Of a stretch of 59,013 bases of DNA, positions 55,774 to 59,013 are shown piece after piece. How positions within the stretch are numbered: the first letter of the stretch is position 1; every line of letters starts with the position of its first letter. Under the pieces are notes generated by a model. That model was not told where the DNA came from, ran no database searches, and worked only from the letters and a program-made list of their open reading frames with translations. A program made the position numbers and the translations under genes. The stretch is from Heliocybe sulcata (lineage: Eukaryota; Basidiomycota; Agaricomycetes; Gloeophyllales; Gloeophyllaceae): positions 56,763-115,775 of the forward strand of contig ML213531.1 in the NCBI GenBank assembly GCA_004369045.1, read 5' to 3'.

Positions 55774-57744
55774 ATGGCCAAATCCACAGGTCCTAAAGGA
55801 AAGAGAGCAAAGAAAGGAACTGGACGGAAGGCAACAGCTGGAGAATCAGCCCCTCTCCCTCAGCAGCAGATCCCAGCACCGATGATCACCCCCACTACTT
55901 CAGTTCAAGCTACTCTTCATACTGCCAAGGTACAACGGAAGAAAGCTTACTTGCGGGACCTTCAAGCTGCATTCCAGCAGGTGCAGGAGATTACAGCAGG
56001 ACTGGCAGAGAAGCACGGGAAGTCTCTACAGACCGTCGAGCAAGATTTGCATACAGGAAAAGGCAATGCACTAAGTAACAGTCACGCTTTGCAGGCTTGG
56101 AATGCTTATGGAAAATTCTGTAAGGAAGAAGGCATGTGTCTTTACGAGTTGTGCCATGTATATTCTACTAATAAGATCCGTTAGGTGCACAGGGACGGAA
56201 CGCGATGCCTACACGTGTGAAGGACGCTGAGTTTAAAGCACGGTATGATGCACTCTCTGATCAGGAGAAGGAGGCTCTAGTCCAGTGACTCGACACTTGG
56301 AAGAAGGAGGAAGCTGTGCTCAAGACTACAAACAATTGCTCCAAGGTAAACGATATCATGTCCACCTTCAAGGACATTATAGCTGCGGTATGCCCGCTAA
56401 TATATACTGAGCATGTTCAGTGCTAATGCTGTATACACAGGCACAGTCATTGCGATATCGCACCGGCACTGAGCTTCTCGTCTTCGCCTGCCGGGGTACC
56501 ACGAATGTCTCTTGGCAGAGCGCGTGGTTTTGGGACTCCTGGTGTTGAAGACTACCTGCAAGACTCCCGGAAGATTGATCCACATGAGTTTATCACCAGA
56601 ATGGAGGGCTATGCCTTGGCAGGTGTCACCGGTAAGTGAATGACGGTACAAACTCAGATGACCTCAGTGTTGATAGCGGTGCAGGGGCTGCACTGAAGTA
56701 TAAGTCAACAATTACCAATGTGAGAGCTGCCCTTCGACAGCTGATCATTGAGAAGCTCCGTGAGTTACAATATCTTGCATTGAATATCACTAATATGCCT
56801 GTGGGATAGGTGACACCACAAGGGTATTGCGCCTGACAATGGAGTACACTAAATACTGGAAGAAGATCGTCAAGGCACACCACGTCGTCATTACGGGTTG
56901 GCCAAGCAGCATCAGCTTCGGGAACCTCAGCGACATCGCCACAAGGCTCGAAACACTAGAAGTCCTCAAGAATAGCTGGGAGACTGGGGTGACGTACTGG
57001 AAACCGATCACTGATGCCGAATTCAAGAGACTCGATACCGAGCGCAATGACCCGGACACCACAGACCCAATTGCAACACTGGATCGCGCCCTGATTGTGA
57101 AGGCAGCAGCGGAAACAGTCGACAGTGAGACTGACAGCGAGGACAGGGACCAGGAAGGTGGCAAGCATGAAGATGCTGGGGCAGGACAGAAGCGCAAGGT
57201 GGCAACGAGTAAGCCGGTGGCGAAGAAGCACAAGAATGGCCCGCTGCACAAGAGCAGCGAGTTCATCAGTGAAGCTGATGACGCTGATGTGGACTCAGGT
57301 GGCGGTGAGCAGTCAGCTGTATCCCCAGCCACTCTAGGATCTGGTCCCCGTCTGTCACCATCACCCACAGCCGATCCCCCAATGACCTTGCCCGCTGCAC
57401 CTGCTCTCCTTCCTGCACCTGGGCTTGGCACAGCGGATAAGGAGAACCATGCACCTCTCCCCATTCCGCCATTCAGCATGCCCGAATATGCTCCTTGGGA
57501 TGACTGCACGGACCCCGTCACCATGCCTGGTCCCTCTTATCCTCCCCTCCCCTTCTCGATCACTGCCAACGGCGCGGGCCCCAGCAATACGCCAGTGTTC
57601 AACCTGGGTGAGGGAGACCGGTTTGCAAGCAGCCTGGAGGAGAATTGCTTCTCACTCATGAATACCCTATCCAATGGAGGCGGGGAATGGCACAGCTATG
57701 CTGGCAACATCGGGGAGCAAGGTGTGCACTGGGGCGGCCTTTAA
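55774..57744 (+). pseudogene. KDZ-element ORF3, HMG-box-like DNA-binding protein, damaged
   Basis: Exons approximately 55774-56119, 56185-56386, about 56442-56631, 56686-56759 and 56810-57744. A basic N-terminus precedes an HMG-box-like stretch (SHALQAWNAYGKFC then KARYDALSDQEKEALVQ, LDTWKKEE). A TGA at 56286-56288 falls where Arg is expected (CGA), and near 56525 the frame shifts by one base in a TTTT run. Downstream is a conserved domain with VVITGWPSSISFGNLSD, then an acidic, NLS-bearing (QKRKVATSKPVAKKHK) and Pro-rich tail. HMG-like proteins are known partners in KDZ elements of basidiomycetes, so DNA binding in transposition is likely. Intron boundaries around the shift are uncertain. 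Confidence 0.7.
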
Positions 57745-57909
57745 TTAAAAGCTGATATAGTCCTCCTGTCTTTACATCCTATGCAAATTATGGCACATAT
57801 GTTTCTATGGCTATTTATTGAATAGTAGAGCCATGGTGCTCAGAAGGGAAGGGGTAATGTCGAAGGAATAGCCTTCCACACCGTTCCAGACAGTGAGTGC
57901 GAGCCGGCG

Positions 57910-58193
57910 GAGCTTCCATCCACGTGAGAGGCGCGCCGGCGGGATTCTTGGGCGCATTCCTATGCCCGATCTGGTATCGGAACGTTCCGAGGGCACCATC
58001 ACAACACTCTCGGCAGCAGGCAAGGGAAAGTGTAGATAGACGTCATATACTACCCTACAGCAACTCTACAAGTCCTGCCCAAGCCCCGGTAGCACCGCCG
58101 GTATTAGTGGAATACAGGTATGAGCCTCGCTAGGCTCTACCGGGAGTTGCATGACCCAGCCTTATATGGCTCGTAGCGTGGGACGTCTAGGTG
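57910..58193 (-). repeat. Right terminal inverted repeat of the KDZ element
   Basis: 284 bp, reverse complement of 49032-49315; outer end GTGGGACGTCTAGGTG is followed by the CTAATTAC target duplication. Confidence 0.93.
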
Positions 58194-58201
58194 CTAATTA
58201 C

Positions 58202-59013
58202 TGCCAGCTGTCTTGATGTTTTTGCGCATTTTTAAGCAATTTTTGACTTCACTGGACTGTCAGAAGCCACTCCACACTGTTTTGGGGCTTATATAAGCTA
58301 GAAGCATTGGTTGTTGTGTACTTCCCAGTCATCCTGATTTTCTGGGCAATTCAGGACATTTATTGGACTTCCTTTGGGCTTACAGGAGTGATTCTATGAT
58401 GTACCGCACATGATATGGTGCTATTAATAGATGTTATAACACCGCTTCTGGTCTCAGTAATATATTCTGATTTTTAGTGATTTCTACGGTATTTTTATTG
58501 GTCTCAGAGCACTGACTGAAGGCAGATTGTGGCTGAGCAGGGCTATGACGTAGTTGGACTGTAAAAGTTTCAAACTTTTACGGTCTGATTGCATCATAGT
58601 TGCCTCAAGCATAATCAGTGATAACACAACTACAACCATTTGTAGTCAATACTAATGAATGCTCTAATGGCAAGCCAGCAGCCAATCAGAAGCCTCAAAT
58701 GTCAACCGGCGCGGAAATCTTGTAGTTGAAACTCCGCTCGACTGGTCCCACGGTAAGCAATGAGTAAGTAGACAATTTGTAGTGCCTGTTCCAAAGACAG
58801 GCCCACTGTGCAGCCAGGAGCACTCCTAAAATCACCAAAATATTTGGAATGGTGTGTAATATGGTCTAGATAATATATTTGAAATTGCAGGTAGTCATGG
58901 CAACAGGAGGGTGAGCGATGGACAGATTACTGAAATGTGGCACTACAAATCCAAAATTGTAGTCTCGACTACAAGCGGACTTTGTAAAAAATGTATTCAA
59001 GACTACACTTTTG
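58202..59013. other. AT-rich non-coding flank with TTGTAGT/ACTACAA motifs
   Basis: No coding frame. Many ACTACAA/TTGTAGT heptamers occur from 58630 to the window end, similar to those at 6515-6610; they may belong to a MITE that continues past 59013. Confidence 0.4.
58561..58581. repeat. Short perfect palindrome (10-bp arms, 1-base centre)
   Basis: GTAAAAGTTT and AAACTTTTAC flank a single C, the same arm-C-arm design as the larger palindrome at 6867-6941. Confidence 0.8.

Larger units (their letters stand above)
49032..58193 (+). mobile_element. Complete 9,162-bp KDZ/Zisupton-type DNA transposon
   Basis: Ends are CACCTAGACGTCCCAC and its reverse complement, inside 284-bp terminal inverted repeats of about 96% identity. 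The 8-bp direct repeat CTAATTAC flanks the element at 49024-49031 and 58194-58201. It encodes a KDZ transposase (49413-53870) and two further genes in the same direction (54162-55617, 55774-57744). An 8-bp target duplication is known for Zisupton elements. A younger LTR-like insertion sits in the transposase. TIR similarity without indels suggests a fairly recent insertion. Confidence 0.92.

Noticed and set aside
49032-58193. TET/JBP dioxygenase cargo in the KDZ element
   Set aside because: Such cargo is known in some KDZ elements, but no HxD...H iron-binding dioxygenase motif was seen in either accessory gene.
1-59013. CRISPR arrays, bacterial operons or rRNA
   Set aside because: No regularly spaced direct repeats or rRNA-like sequence; gene structure is spliced eukaryotic.

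Overview
The window looks like a chromosome segment of a filamentous basidiomycete, most likely an Agaricomycete. Genes carry many short introns, mostly about 45-65 bases. The transposon load includes a KDZ/Zisupton-type DNA transposon, a group well known from Agaricomycetes, and a chromodomain Ty3/gypsy element. Several predicted proteins belong to families common in mushroom-forming fungi. All gene models were spliced by hand from GT-AG (once GC-AG) sites, reading-phase agreement and family motifs; no transcript data were used.

Layout. (1) 1-5.8 kb: a decayed gypsy polyprotein with four in-frame stops, its 5' part replaced by a small repeat, followed by a 301-bp 3' LTR that cuts a host gene relic. 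(2) 5.8-8 kb: relic DNA with a 75-base near-perfect palindrome. (3) 8-13.4 kb: a small secreted double-psi beta-barrel protein and a 17-exon biotin-dependent carboxylase of the urea carboxylase/LamA type. (4) 13.8-14.6 kb: a hAT-like MITE with 8-bp target duplications. (5) 15-28.6 kb: a local family of proteins sharing a C-x2-C-x13-C-x2-C zinc-knuckle-like motif, split by nested inverted repeats and a salicylate-hydroxylase-like FAD monooxygenase. (6) 30.5-36.9 kb: two TPR plus CCCH-finger paralogues around a six-hairpin glycosidase. (7) 37-41.4 kb: a DUF262 (ParB/GmrSD-like) protein fused to an Arg/Ser-rich tail, with 7- and 10-base micro-exons. (8) 42.9-44.1 kb: a LamB/YcsF (5-oxoprolinase subunit A-like) gene with a GC-AG intron. 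(9) 44.3-47.4 kb: an 888-residue protein of unknown family. (10) 49.0-58.2 kb: a 9,162-bp KDZ transposon with 284-bp terminal inverted repeats, an 8-bp target duplication and three genes; its transposase is broken by a nested LTR-like insertion and a stop codon.

How the parts relate. The carboxylase at 8.8-13.4 kb (biotin carboxylase, AHS2/KipA, AHS1/KipI, biotinyl domain) and the LamB/YcsF protein at 42.9-44.1 kb correspond to the components used together in lactam/5-oxoproline metabolism in fungi (lam genes) and bacteria (PxpABC), so they may act in one pathway although 29 kb apart. The zinc-knuckle and TPR-CCCH families look like local duplications. Mobile DNA occupies about a third of the window, and its coding regions carry stops that fit C-to-T decay.
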